Shown: positions 12,529-26,258 of the stretch, one piece after another
Layout: each line of letters begins with the position of its first letter
How positions within the stretch are numbered: the stretch's first letter is position 1
Assembly: GCA_013396915.1 (NCBI GenBank)
Contig: VWZL01003475.1
Location: 62,001 to 126,000 of the forward strand
DNA: 64,000 nucleotides
Origin: Stercorarius parasiticus
Lineage: Eukaryota > Chordata > Aves > Charadriiformes > Stercorariidae
Direction of reading: 5' to 3'
The notes under the pieces: generated by a model
The model's input: only the letters and a program-made list of their open reading frames with translations
Told to the model about the DNA's origin: nothing
Database searches by the model: none
Translations under genes and position numbers: made by a program

Positions 12529-14929
12529 CTAGAAGATTTATAGCCAGGAAAAAAAATTAATTATAGACTTTACAACTTGCATGCATCACTATTGACTGAG
12601 TTGGTCTTTTGTAACCTGGTAAAATATTAAGAGGAAGGATGGACTTTCATTCTGTGTTAGCACTATGATTCAGCCCACGAATATAGTATTGTTCTAGTTA
12701 ACAATAATTTTTCACCTTTCTTTCTGAAACACTGTACCAGAGAGTATTTAGTTGACACTGTTGGTAGGATCAGGCTGTGTGATGGGATAGCTGATTTGTA
12801 GCAATATACTGGCTTCTCCATTTAATTGCACTGTCAAACACATCCAGTGTTATGACTTTCACAGGAGACACATCACAGTCAGTTAGGAAACAATCCATAG
12901 AAAACCCTCTGTAGAACTGTTCTGCATTATGCTCTGCCTAAATGTGAAATAATTCATATTTAAAAATAAGCTATACAAAAAAAGAACTGCATGAAAACGT
13001 TCACCTTGTAACAGTTGATTTTAGAAAAATTTGACAGAAAATATAATTAGTATTTAAAATTTAGATGGTCATGACTGGAAATAGGGAAACTGCATATATT
13101 ACCTTTCAGAATGCTTTTTATTTTCCATTTTCAAAGAACTGTAAGCAAACATTTGAAAAAAAAAAAGACTTTTTTTTTTTTAGATTTGGGATACTAAGTA
13201 AAGGGAGGATTTGATAGGCATGTAGCTTAAAACATATCTGATTGAAAATACTTGTGTGGATTTCTTTACAAATTGTTTAAATGTTCAGGTCTAGCAGGGC
13301 TGCTCCAAAAACCAGCAAAACGGATTGTCCAGTACATGACTGCTTATTGTATATGAGCGTTGAGTTTTCTTTCCTAGTGTTTCTCCAAGTATATTGGTTA
13401 TATCTAGAGATTTTAAGATTATTATTCCAGAATTTTTAAGTCAAAAAATCTTGAATAATAATGGTCATGACAGATGAAGTTTTTTTTCATTGCAAATTAA
13501 TTGTGCCTTCAGGAACAGCTATTAGCAAAAGGAGATGCATGGTTTTGCCACCTTTTTGATAAACAAAGCCTTGGTTTTCTTTCCTTTCTCCTTTATGTGT
13601 GTGAGGAGGAGCAATAGTGAGCCATTGATGTTCTGTATTGGCATTGCTGTAACATGCTGTGCTCCATCACAGCTGTGTCTTACATAAGATAGAATACAAT
13701 TTCCAGGTTCCTTTCTTTTCCCAGCCAACCTGTCTACCACCTGCTGAAATGAGTTAAAGCAAGTGTAGTGTGAACTGAGTTAGCTTTGCATCCACCTTCT
13801 GTTCTGCTAGTGATTGGATGTGATCATCAAGGTCATGTAGCCCCTGCTGGATTTTTCAGTATCAGTTTGCTAACAGAAAAGTTAGACACAAGTGTTGAAC
13901 TACTTGTGCCTCTGGGAAAAAGAATTTCAGTGATCTTTTTTTTTAGGCTCATTTTCACATGGTTTCATTTGAAATGTAAATAACCTCCCAGTCCATCAGT
14001 GCTGATCAACTGAGTATTCCTTCATTCCATGTATTAAAAAATATTAACATATGGAGGACTGATTCAGATCTGTTCACTAATTAATGGCTTTCCTTTGCAA
14101 AACGTGTTTTCTGTATTTGTTAAAGAACATGGTCTTGCATCTTGTGACTAAAAATTAATATATTTGTGAAAGTCAACTAAGTGAAATCCTGGGTCTGTTG
14201 ACAAAGCTCACATTTAATTGAGGCCAGCATTTTCTCTCTTTAGCACTAAATCTTCCCTTCTGAAAATTCTTGTAAGCTTTCATTGAACTTTATATATTTC
14301 AATAGGAGACAGAAAAGCATCAGGAAAGTTGTGTCTACATTTTGGAGGAGATAAGTCTGTGCATTTTCATTTATTGGGTGGGAATTGGATTCTATCTTTC
14401 AACTCTTTTTGAGAATTGTGCAATAACTTGTTTCAGGAAAGATTTAAACATACTCATGTCTTCTCCTTCACTTGTGAGTTACTAATATTTCTCAATGGCT
14501 CACAAAAGCTTCCACCTGCAGTTGGCATTTTACTTGCAAGGTATAGAATAGATAATTTTTGTCTCTTATTTTTACAGGAAAATTAGAGAATATCCCCTAA
14601 AGCATCTACCCTATGGATGAAAACTGTCGTATCTAATTCTCTGGGGGCAAATCAACACCCATACTTCTCTGCAAATCTAGACAATTATAGACTTCAGTGA
14701 TCATACCATTGAAATTAATGTATTAACTGAATTAGTGAAAGTGTGCTGGATCTGTCCCTGAATGTCTAGTTTTCTCTCTGCAGCCCTGGGTGAGTGAGAA
14801 CAAATCAAAGAACTTATTAAAATATACTGCAAAGAGCAGTCATAACATGCGGGTTCTCAATGGCTGCATGAGTTTAAAAAAAATGATTTTTAAAAAAAAA
14901 AAATCGCCATTTGTTCATCTTGGACCATC
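12529..14929. other. Non-coding sequence with an A/T hairpin tract
   Basis: No gene seen. At 13156-13181 a run of 11 A, then 'gac', then 12 T could fold as a perfect A/T hairpin. It is listed with the inverted repeats. A second A-rich tract lies at 14875-14902. Short open frames at 13522-13740 (minus) and 13786-13983 (plus) have no recognisable protein content. Confidence 0.45.
13156..13181. repeat. A11-GAC-T12 inverted homopolymer
   Basis: Eleven consecutive A residues are followed by 'gac' and twelve T residues, so the two arms are fully complementary around a three-base loop. Such tracts often arise at replication slippage or template-switch sites, and they are polymorphic in length. No function is implied. 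Confidence 0.8.
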
Positions 14930-15400
14930 TTGCTGTAACTGAAGATTGGTTGTGGCCCTTCCAGAGGCTCTAAACCTTTCTGAAGCTCATGAATTCATTT
15001 CCAGTTAAGAGCTTCCAGTCATGTTCAATGCTTGGACGCATTTGCTATGGCTACACATCTGTCTATTGATGCTGATGGGTCAGGGTGCAATTAAGCTTGC
15101 CTTTCCAGCAATTTTTATGCACCTGAACTCAGCCTGGCCTATCATGATGTTAAGGCCCCTTCAGGTGATCATGTCATAATGATTGGTGCTGGGGACTGAC
15201 AAATTAAGAATAATACATAATATATTAAAAGCAAATCTACTTATAAGAGAGATTGAGAGAAATGAGGCCAAGAGTAAGGTGTGTTATTAGCATGATGCAA
15301 TTGCAAGTGATATCATAGTGTCTGGAGGAATGAGATGCCTGTAGGCAGCCTCTATCTATAAATTGAAAGCTTGTCAAGTTTCCTCAGCCATTGTCATAAA
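14930..15400. other. Candidate conserved non-coding element
   Basis: The stretch has more balanced base composition than its surroundings and few homopolymers. It contains homeodomain-type cores ('aattaag' twice, 'taatg'), an E-box 'caggtg' at about 15165, and mirrored words ('atcatgatgt', 'gatcatgtcataatgatt'). No long frame runs through it. In vertebrates, blocks like this inside gene-poor DNA are often developmental enhancers conserved among amniotes. That is an inference from texture alone, since conservation cannot be tested from a single sequence. Confidence 0.2.
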
Positions 15401-15683
15401 GAGCTCAGTCAGTATGAACTAATAAAACCATTTATCTTTTATTCTATGCTTTGGTCAGTGTTAACAATTACTGAGATTAAGAGGAAAATCAGTAAGCAAA
15501 GAAAGTTCATGGTAAATTGCTATGGAAATCACTGTACAATGTAGATAATTATGTAATTAATATCTATAGTAGAAACACTAGGTCTGGGAAATATATTCCC
15601 TGGGCTCATGATTATATATATGCTCTAATCATTGAAAGATGGCTGTCCATTAAATCAACCAGAAGAAAAGCAATTGGATTCAT

Positions 15684-15981
15684 CACAGAATCGCTGAGGT
15701 TGGAAGGGGCCTCTGGAGACTGTCTAATTCAATCCCCCTGCTCAAAGAGGGTCCACTAAAGCAAGTTGATCAGGGGCTGTGTCCAGTCAGGCTTTGAATA
15801 ACTCTGAGGATGGGGACTAGCAATCTGGTCTAATACTTGACCACTCTTGCAATTAAAAAAGGGGGTTTTGTTTGTTTTATGGTCAGATGGAATTTCACTT
15901 ATTTCAGCTGTGTCCATTGACTCCTGTCCTTTCACTGGACACCACAGAGTTTAGGCTGTTTCTATCTTCTTTATTGCTGTC
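15684..15981 (-). mobile_element. CR1 LINE 3' region, interrupted by an LTR
   Basis: Read on the plus strand, this begins 'cacagaatcgctgaggttgg', continues through 'ccctgctcaaagagg' and 'caggctttgaata', and reaches 'gtccattgactcctgtcctt' and 'cactggacaccacagag'. This order matches the reverse complement of the 3' part of avian CR1 (end of ORF2 and 3' UTR). About 300 bp are kept before the LTR starts at 15982. The CR1 seems to resume briefly after the LTR ('cttcccatccag' resembles the expected 'cctcccatcagg'), so the LTR landed inside an existing CR1 copy. A small poly-A/G tract at 15855-15868 is a later change. Confidence 0.88.
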
Positions 15982-16534
15982 TGTTGTGGTTTAACCCCAG
16001 CTGGCAACTAGGACCACGCAGCTGTTTGCTCGCTTCTCCCCCTCCTGCCAAGAAGAGTATGGACAAGAGGGAGCAAAGGAGGGGGAAGGGGAAAAAAAAA
16101 AGGCAAAACAAAAACTCATGGGTTGAGATAAAGACAGTTTAATAGAACATTAATGGAAGAGGAAAATAACAATAATAATAATGGTGAAAATAGATACAAA
16201 ATAAAGTAATACAACACAAGTTGCGTTTACCATCTGGTGATTGGCTGCTCAGCCTGTCTTGAGCAATGATCATGGATTCCTGCCCCTAGTCCAACCCTCA
16301 CTTACATACTGAGCATGCTTCTATGGTATAGAATATTCCATTGGACAACTTGTTCTGTCTGTGGTCCCTCTCAGCATCTATGGGAAGCTGAAAAAAAAAA
16401 AGTCCGTGACTAATATAAACATCATCTGGCAACAACTAAACCAGCATGCGTTATTGACATTCTTTTCATACCAAATCTGAAACACAGCAGCCCGTAGAAA
16501 GAAAATTAACTCTATCCCAGCTGAAACCAGGACA
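15982..16534 (-). mobile_element. Solo LTR of an avian endogenous retrovirus
   Basis: A 553-bp block has TG...CA ends: 'tgttgtggtttaacccc' at the left and 'gctgaaaccaggaca' at the right. It matches the reverse complement of a common avian ERV LTR, which in sense orientation starts 'tgtcctggtttcagc', passes a pyrimidine-rich segment, 'aacccacgagtt'-like sequence and ends 'aaaccacaaca'. The corresponding words 'actcatgggttgagataaag' and 'acagtttaatag' are present here. No gag, pol or env sequence adjoins it, so it is a solo LTR formed by recombination between two LTRs. The flanks 'ctgtc' and 'cttcc' agree at three of five positions, so a 5-bp target-site duplication is possible but decayed. Several small gaps relative to the usual form suggest an old insertion. 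Confidence 0.85.
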
Positions 16535-16618
16535 CTTCCCATCCAGTTACAGCCTCATTGAGCACATGCATGTGCTTGTGTTATTCAACCGTCCAGGGAA
16601 TGCTTGTGCCCTGCTGTG

Positions 16619-16781
16619 TTGTCCCTCCAGCAGATACTCAGGTGATTAAAGTCCCCCTTGAGGACCAGGGCCTGCAACTGTGATGTTTCTTCTACTTGCC
16701 TGAAGGCCTCATCTGCATCTTCTTTCTAATCAGTCCACAGCAGACAGCCACGACAATGTTGCCTCTGTTGGCGTGTCCTAA
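16619..16781 (-). mobile_element. Decayed CR1 ORF2 endonuclease-region fragment
   Basis: On the minus strand a short frame reads GDFNHLSICWRD, close to the GDFNHPDICW motif of the AP-like endonuclease domain in CR1 ORF2. The downstream plus-strand words 'gaggaccagggcctgcaact' and 'gacaatgttgcc' also fit that domain. The frame is broken elsewhere: where family members read a VCYRPPDQEE-like stretch, this copy gives VCCGLIRK followed by stops. It lies only 84 bp beyond the LTR, but in a full CR1 the endonuclease is far from the 3' UTR. Either the original CR1 has a large internal deletion or this is a second insertion. Confidence 0.7.
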
Positions 16782-19429
16782 ACCAGATGGCTGAACATGC
16801 TTAGTTTTTTAAAGATTGTGATATACAAAGATCTGTGATATTTTGACTAGTACTGCAGTGTTTTTTCAGAAGTGATTTTAAGTAAAGGGATTTAATCAGG
16901 AAATTGTGATTTGGCGTTATTGGCTGTTTAGAAATCAATTGTGTTTCTTACTTAAGATTTACATTAATTTGCTTACCTATTATCTTAACTACTACAAAGC
17001 ACTGTTAAGACAGTCTTCATTGATTTGTCATGCATAACTCAGCTTTTGCATTTATGAACTAAAATGACCTTTCATTGTCCATAGGAATTAAGTGATAAAG
17101 CAAAGGTAAAATAGTGAGGGGGGGAAAAACCCAGCCTTGGAAGTCCCAGAAACTTAATGAGTCTTTGTAATTAAAATGAAAGAGGGTTTTGCAGAGGATA
17201 GTACTAGATCCTTTCCTCCCACATCAGCTGCTTCTGAAGACAGTCAGTAAAATATACTGTTTTAGTGAAGCCTTGGAATGCTAATGGAAAATTTCATTAC
17301 ATTCAGAAATTACTCTGTAGTAGAAATAGCGTTCCTGTCAAACTTGCCACAATGTGTTATTTTTCTAGATCTTAAACCAAAATTTCACTACTATTAACAC
17401 AAGTTTTAATCAATTAGCCTTTGAGTTATTTCTTTTGAGCTAATGTTAGTATGACATTCAAGAAATAAGAATTTGGAGCTTACTGTGCATATTTTAGTTA
17501 CTTCTCAAATCCATTGGCCACTGTTGGCTTATTTTAAAACTCAGACATCTATATCTTTTTTCCAAATGTCAGTCTCATGCGATATGAAAGCATGTCATAT
17601 ATGTTCATAACTTCAACACTGTAATGCAGAAAAAACAATGTGAAAATATGGTTTCAGACCCTGCTTCAAGAAGTCATTTCACAGTTTCCTTCCTTTTAAA
17701 CACAGAAGTAAGATGGGATAAATGGGTATCCAAACAGATGCTGTTTTTCATTTTTTCCAGACTAGGACGAGATACTTAAGCTCAGGGACATAGGACTGTG
17801 TTTAGGTTCAGAGCTTCTTTCACTGTAAAGCTTGTAAACTTCTATGTGTATGTGATTTTATTCATGTTGTATCACTTGGAATAATAGGGCTGTCAGGAAA
17901 GAAAACTATGCATTTATAATATGTTCTATATTTCAATCAGTTTTGTTTTATCTTGTCCATAGTAACATGGGAATGAAGTTTGGAACATGAAAAAGTAGCA
18001 AAGCTCTGTAATGGCAAAACAGCCTAGCCAGCCTTTCTTTTTTTCTTATATAAAGAAAGCAAAAAAAAAAAATTATTGTCACTTGGTAATTCCAGACTGG
18101 GTTAACTACAAGCAGCTGCTAATTTAAATGACACTACTATAATAACAAGACCTAATAAAATTGTATTCTGACATTATCATTGAAGTAGGTAAGGCACCGA
18201 GAGCTCCATGTAGCATAAGGCTTGTGATATGAAGCATAGGAGGGGGATCTTTGTCTTACTGTAAAGACCTATAATATGAGCATTTTCTCATTGCAGCTGC
18301 AAACCTGAGTCAGAGGAGACTTGGATTCTGTACAAACAAAAATGCTGCAAAAATATAGTAAGCTTACAGTATAATGATATGAATATAGACGTGGGACTGT
18401 GCAGATAAAGAGCTTTAAGTGGTTAGTATTTGTTTCTTTGCTTTAAAAAAAAAAACAAACAACAACAAAAAAATGCCAACATATAGAAGTCAGTTTGTAA
18501 CCAGTGAAAAAAGTTGCTGAAAATCATTGCTGTCTCCTTACTAGGTGTATGTTACAACTAGTAAACTGCAGTACAAAGAGTAGAAGGCTGGTGTTTCGAT
18601 ACAAAGTCTGATATTCCCCTTAAAAGAAGACAGCCATACTTTTCTGGTCAACTGCAGATCCCACAATATTGAAAGGACAGAGGAGACACCTAAACATAAA
18701 TCTGGAGCTTCAGAGATATTTACTACTTTAAATTTTGAAATTTACTATTTTGGTTTCACAAAAGAAACAGAATTGTTTCTTAGGTTTTGGATAGGTGCCA
18801 TCATTTCTGTCCACATTAGCAAAGCTACCTATACAAAGTAAACAGCTGGAAGGAAATTTAAATTTCTTCTTGTATAAATATTAAAATTATATATTTGTAC
18901 TTATGTATTGATGTTTGTTCTATAATGTAAATAATAGAAAGTGATTGCCTAACCACTTCTTTCCCTAGTTGTGGTCATGAGATTTCTCCTGAAATAAGCT
19001 GATGGTTCTAATGACAGTAATTATAAGAAAATGCTTTTTTAAAATAATTGAAAATTACGTCAGTTAAAAACAAAACCCACTGCAATTATGTGCCCATCCA
19101 TCATCATTCCTGAAAGTTCTGTATAATTGCTTATATAAGTCTTTTGCATGTTCATAAAAATTGGATCTTGCAAGACCTAAAAATTAAGATGAACAAAATG
19201 AAATCAATGGGGGAGGGGAAGGAAGACAAAAATCCCAGAATAAATCATGCCCATATCTTTCCTCCTAATCTACAATAGTTCAGTCCTTTCCTGTAGTTAA
19301 GCATAACTGCATTAAGTATCTTCCTCTTCTGTTCTGCAGCCCTGCTTTGAAAAGAAACATTGAGCACCTGCTTGAAAGCAGATTTGCCAAAAAATACCTA
19401 AACAATTCTCCTCCCTCCCCCATTACAGA

Positions 19430-19560
19430 AAGTCACCCTGTGCTTCTAAAGAGCCTTCGTTACTGTGATGTGACATCCTGATGTCATTGTTTTGCATTAA
19501 TGGCTTCTTAATGAGATTGGGGTTTCTGAAATTGCAGTAGCTGGGGAAGTAACTCGTATC
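19430..19560. other. Possible regulatory block with TGACATC/GATGTCA words
   Basis: The sequence carries the odd palindrome 'gatgtgacatc' at 19469-19479 followed closely by 'ctgatgtcattgttttgcat' and 'aattgcagtagctgg'. The half-sites 'tgacatc' and 'gatgtca' resemble CRE/AP-1-like sites, and 'cattgtt' matches the SOX core. Composition is less A/T-rich than nearby DNA. This is a weak call based on motif clustering only. Confidence 0.15.
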
Positions 19561-22500
19561 AGTTTAGAAATGTCTTTATTGCTGAATGCTATTTTACAGT
19601 TACTGTTCTCTCCATTTTACAAAATCCCACTGGGATTAATTAGCGTGAGTGTTAAGAAAGGGCAGAAAAGACTTACAAAGCTTTCAGCATTGCATTCAGT
19701 ATCACTGGCTAAAAGCATTGCCTTTACCACAAGGGGAATTTATGTAATTTGTCTGAATAGTAGCTGTCTGTGAAGTCTTTAGGCTGTTTTCTGCAGGAGC
19801 TGGGCTCTTGCTTGGGCAGACAATTAGTAAATGTAATACCTGGTGCAACTATTAGTGTGGGTTTGTCAGTTTAGCATTGCTGATATAACTGTTTAAGTAA
19901 TCCAGCACCCTACAGAATCATCATTCTTCTTCAGTTCTCTGCCTAAGACTCCCTCAACTGCAGTTCTCTTTAAGGTACTATGGTATGTAGTAGGGAAAAA
20001 GTCCTTTTTCTTCTCCTTTCTGAGATAATTACGCAGGTAGATGGCTAATCATACTGCTGAAAAGTACTTTCCATGGTTTGTAAATTGGGCTACAGAAGAT
20101 TCAGATAGCAAATCTAATCTTTCAGATATGACACGCACTGCATATGTTACTATAGCAGTTAGGTGCTTATCCTTTATTTTAATATGTAATTACAGATGCA
20201 AGTGAAGAGCTTTGGTATATTGGTTGTAGAGGCTGTCTTAAGTTATGTAGTCATTCTTATCTGAAAGATAGGTATATTATTCCACACTGAGCTTCAAGAT
20301 TATTGGACCTTTAGGTCTGTGTCCTTAAGTCTTTTGCATTGTTTGTGAACCATGCAGCACACTTCACAAACAAGGTTAATTTCGGAGACTTTTGTCTGAG
20401 GTTCAGTATGTGCTATAGTGAAATGTCAGCAAAGCTTCTTACTTAGCTTGTGCTAGATCTTAAGTTGCCTCCTCAAAATATCTGCAATACTGAAACCAGC
20501 GCTGGTAATGAGAACAGTTAAGGTTCTGTTGGTACTGTCACCATGTAAGAATAGAATTCAGGCCAAAAACATTTTTTTTTCGGCCTGGGCTCCGTGACAC
20601 AAGCTGTGTCATGACAGCTCTTTCATCAGCTGGGGGTTTTTGAGCCAGTATTCGTTCTCGTACAGTTACCAGTTGTCTTACTATTAACTAATCATTGTGT
20701 GCATCTTTGTCATATCCTGTTTCACTGGCCTTTCTGAGTCATAGATGTGTTCTGTTGTTTTTTCTTGCTCATCTGAAGACTTTCTGAATCTGTTCTCTGT
20801 TTGTTTGGCTAGGATTTGACTAGAGAAGCCAGGATGACATTGTTTGTGATCTATATTATAAAAAGACTTTCTGTAATTGTGTCAGAGCTGGCGTAGAAGA
20901 AATGGAAAATATCCATGCCAAAAAGAGTCATTTATTATATGCTGGGTTTGGAAACATTGAGAGAAAAGTGGAAGTGTATCAACTAAAATCAAAGATCACT
21001 AAGGGTGTGATAGTCCATTGGGTTTCTTGAAACTAAGTAGGTTGTCTTCCTTTCCATGGCTTTGTTTATACAAAGAAATTGCCTGGCACAAGTAGACTAA
21101 AATATTCATTTGTAGATAAACTCTTTATCTAGAGTTGGGGCTATAAAACATAATATTGTTAATTATGTGTGATTATGTAGTTGTGTTATGATTATGTATT
21201 GATGGCCATCTGTGTTAATTTCTTGAACTTTAACATGAGAATTTTGGTGGTTTTGTTTAAAACCAGTGAGCAGTGAGGCACTGTTCCCCCCCCATCCTTG
21301 TGATATCCCAAAAGGACAAGTTAAGAATACCAAATTAATTCTCCTTTTGCTTGTAACATATCATAAGACACACAATTGCATTCCAGATGCTATTTAAAAT
21401 CTGACACAGATAAATTTAAGTTGCTGGTACAGTATAATAATAACGGAACTAGATAGATGTTTAACAATAAGGTCAAAAAGTTTAAGATTACTTGAATGGC
21501 ATCAACATTGTCTTATGTTAGCAGTTTCCTTTATTGTACTTATTACTATCTTTCCACTGTTCATTATAAAATTCTCAACAACTTCAACTTCACTGAAAGA
21601 GCTGTAAGATCTTTACGCTTTGCTTTCACAGTATCTTGAATGAAGCATATGCTGATATGTATACTTTATGTACGTCTTCTAGCTTTAATAAATCAACGGT
21701 CATTGATATTGAAGTACAGGACCATTAAAGTGAATTATTAGTATAGATTGAGGATAACTAAAGGAAATGTGGTGTTAAAAATTTGCTATTAAGAATTACT
21801 TATAAATTTTGTCATGCTTTCACCAAAGTTCTTCAAAGTTCTATGATGGTCTACTGTGATTTCCAAAATTTTTGCAAACAAAAGAAACATCTGTTCCAGA
21901 TGTTAAGTTTTTCTTATTTTATATAAGTGGTGATACTGAAAGTAGGTGGAAACTAAATAAAATAGGTAAGAGCTTTTTTGAAAATCAAATATTTTTTTTT
22001 AAATACTTTGTTACAACTTTGCTGTGAAAACTTTGTTTTAAAAACTTACTTGTGATACATGGATGCTGTGAATATGGACAGTGTAAATATGAACAGAAAT
22101 CTGATTGTGAACACAGACCTGTGAACTTCAGCAAGAGCTGGAAATGGTTGTTGTTCTCTGCCTCAGATCGGGCCCCTGTACCACACCTCAGGTGTCTGGG
22201 TGGGCACTACTACCAAAGAAAGCAAGTGTAAACATATGTACGTTCTTCAAATATTGAATATCTGAATATTAATTCTTGCTCCAATAAACATGCAACTATT
22301 TATATCTAATAAGATGATATTAAGAGAAAAGACTGAAATATGAGTTATTTTGTGGTGTCTTGCTCCAGGCAGCGTACACCCCTTGGGCACCAACTGAAAT
22401 TCCCTAGTAGAAGGCAGGGTATGAAACCAATTCAGTGGTGTGCGGCGGGTTACCATAAAGAGTGAAATACTGAATAAGAGGAGCACTGTCAGTTCCTTTC

Positions 22501-25500
22501 TCATTTAGGTTTGCTGAGGGTTTGTCAATGAAACTTTTTCCCCTTTGAGAGGTTTTTTACTTTTCCCAAAAAACTTTCTTTAGATTTAACTATGAATTTT
22601 ACTGCTAGGGTACTGCAGTCATTTTAACATTCTTAACCACAATCTCATTCTGTCACTGCAGCACTGAATTATTTTGTCACTTTGTATTTTAGTGAGAGCT
22701 AGGATCTAGTTGAAACTGAAATTAGCTGCTGTAGTTCATGGCATTCAATTTTTCCAGTCCCCACCTCATCAAAATATATACCAACTTGCTTCTTTCAAAC
22801 TTGTACTTTACTACTTAAAGCATTTATATAAATAGTAATGCAGCTATTTAAGGGACAAAAGGAATTTATAATGTCTATGGAAGAGGATGCTTTATCACTG
22901 ATTTTAAATTAATCTACAAACATTTGCACCAGGAAGTGCTTTCCGTCCTCTACTGTGAAGCAAAGTGAAACTGGTAGCCATCTGATTTGGTTGAATAGCT
23001 TATTTGCCTTTCTGCCATGCTCCTTACTATCACTACTTTTATATCTCTCCCACCTTATTCTTTTAATTATTTTGCTTATTCTACTACATTTCTCTTTGTT
23101 TTCTTCCCTGGAGCCCCCAGATACTCTGCAGAGCTGGTGTGAAAGCTGTCAATTCAGCAAAGCAAAAAAGCACAATGTAAGGTACATCCAGTTGACAAGA
23201 TGAGCCGTCAGGATTTGTGAAATCTTGCAGATGATGAAAGATAAAATTATACTTATAAACCAGGTGGAAGATAGAATGCTCCAAGTAAATTTTCTTTATT
23301 TAAACAATAGGAATCCAGAAATAAATATCAAAATAAGTTGGGATTTTTTTAATTTCCTTCTCTCTTGGACTAAAATGCCAAACCTATAGAGTTAGCCTAT
23401 GGTTACCTATTGACTTAAGATTTCTTTCTGAGTATTAGATGACTGAAAGTGCAGAAAAATAAAATGGCATTTTTAAATGTCAAAAATACATTTTTATTTT
23501 TTTTTAAACTCTGAAGCTCATCTCAGGAATGTTATTTATACTACACTGTTAAAGGGATATTTAAGAGTATCTTTATGGGGAAAGTTAAACATATTCTATT
23601 GGATACTTATTCCATATTATAATACTTTAGAAAGTTTAGAAAATTTAGTATCAGTTTTGTAATGAGCGAGAGCAGGACAATACATATATAACTGGTTTCC
23701 TTAATCTTTGTTTGTTGTTGTATCTAGTGGTTGGGAGACTTGATTTGTTATTGGTTTTGGTTTAGTAGTTGGGAAATTAAAGACATTACACAAGCTCAAA
23801 AGGTAAAAATACTGTTTCACAGTAATAAAGGATGAGTGATCTTGACAAATGGTTACTGGCAAATTACAGCAGCCTTTATTTAGAAATCATCCTTCTGAAG
23901 TATTTTACTAATCTTGATAATCTGTTTCCTGTGGGATAATATGTTGCTACATCAGTGGTTCCACAAAAGTACAAGCTATGGAAAACAAAGCTCTCTGATA
24001 ATTTTTGTGCTTGAGGGTTAGCTTATAGCAATGCAATCCTTTCTGAGGAAAGGACAGTGTGTAGCTATAAATTGAGAGCAAATGAATCCATGGGTCCTTT
24101 CTGTTGTACTTTTTTCTTTTTCTGTTAAGAACTCTATTACTAGCCTACTAAAACAAGTGAAAAAACATTGTTTTCATACAAACTGTGAAGTAGGTGTTCT
24201 TTGTGATCAAAAATGCTTACTCTGATTTTTCCTCTTATGCACTGGATGCAGCAGAGGAGAAACAGCTGTGGCCCTTTTTAGGATAGAGGTCACAGCCATG
24301 TAAAAACTATCTGTACCCAGCCATGCAGAGCCAGCAATATATCTTTGTGTTGAAAACAAGAAATGTGTATGGAAGTTGAGAAAAATGATTCACCGGGAGT
24401 CTGAATGAATCCAGTAATGTTGCAGTCCGCTGTAACGGGGCTCTTCTGGATTGCTGTTTGTGGGGACTTAAGTTTAGTCTCCGTGACCACAAAACATTCC
24501 TAAGTGCCTTGTCAATCTTGCGCTCTGTCTCAAAGATTACAATCTTCCCTGCACAAGGTGCATCTAGCAGCTATAATGGACTACTTCAAAACATGTCACA
24601 GCATTTTTCTCTCACTAAAAAAAAATAATTTTGACAGTGTGGGACTCCTGCATGACTGCAAGTCGAAGTCTTTTCTATCTCACAAAGAACAGATATTCTG
24701 CTCTTTTGTGTATAGTAACCTTTGCAATTTGCAACAAAAGCTTCCTACTAAGGATCTTTGAAGATCATACCATTAGAGAAAATGAAGCTTAGAATTAAAT
24801 AGAATGATTCAGTGTATTTTTTTCAGTCCCTGCGACTGAGTGTAAAGACGAGTTGCGGTGTACCAGTTAGTAAATGATAAACTTACTTGGAATTACCTAT
24901 ACCAACTTATGCTTTTTTCGTGTGTGCTTATTTGACTGTAGAAAAGCTGTATTTTTGAGCCAGCCTTTAACTGAATTAATTAGAATGATTTTTAGAAGTT
25001 CACTGAAATACAGTTGCAATTTTACATGAACCTACAGTTATAAAAATTTCACTGGAATAATTTTGGTAATGATCATTTGATACCTTTTTAAACCTTTCTT
25101 CTCTACTTCGCAAGAGAGAAGTGAAATAAACTGAGGTGAAGACGATGCTTTCTCCAAATAAATGAATATAACCAAAGACCGAACCTTTATGACACTTAGG
25201 CTGTTAAATGTTAACTTGTTACCTGTGCTTATATTTAAGTTTATAAAGCCCTGTTTGTGACTGTATTTTTGCTCTGTAATTGTAAATACAAAGAACCTCC
25301 TTTACAAAAAAGAAAATTCCATTGTTCCCTTCTTAAATATTTTCCTGCTATACAAAACTTCCTAATTTTATCCATGGCAGACAAGAAATGAGCATCTCTT
25401 TCAGAAGGGAAGAACGTTCAGCAAATGACCTTCATCATTAGTTCATCCGTATGTATCTGGCACTGCCAATTGCCAAAAGAGAATTAATTTCCTGAGTGAA

Positions 25501-26258
25501 ACATTAGGTAAAATGAGATTAATATTTGCCCTCTCAAAAATCATTTAATGTGAGCTGTCTCCTTTACAAATATAAAAGTATACGGAACACTTTCTTGAGG
25601 GAGAATGATTCCAAGAAACCTCTAGCTGCTGTGGTGTAAAATTCCTGTCTGGGTTTCGCTCACAGTTTCCAAATTAACATCAATAATAAAGTTTTCAAAA
25701 GATCATTATGACAAGCTCTGAAAAATGTTGGTGTTTTTTAAAGGAAATATGTGACAATAAGGGTTATAATAAAAGAGTTATAGTGCAAACTGTGACTTTC
25801 AGCTTTTCTTTCCCTTGAATTTGTAAGTTATAGCAAATCTGTCACCTGCAGAATTAGGGGAGGAGTGATACTATTGCAGCTTTATAACTTTTTACCAGTG
25901 GCAGCAAAATCTTGAAAGATTTTGTATAAATGGCTCTGTCTAATGCTTTTGCAGTAAAATGCAAAATGCTTTTAATTAATCTTCAGAGTAAACTAGAAAT
26001 AAGAATTGTAGAATACACAGAAATAACATGGGATATTTGTTGGCATGTCACTACAAGGAACTGGGTCTCGTTGTTGCCTTGTAGGCATTCCTAGAAAGTA
26101 GAGAAGTATCAGAGGAGTAAGTTGGTTTTATAATTGGTTATCTATCTGAGACTGATAAACTGATATCCTTCAAGGTCATGCTATATTTAAAAATCAGGTT
26201 TGAATCCTGTTCAAAGGATTAGAGAAATATATTTTCTCTAAATTCCATAATACGTAGT

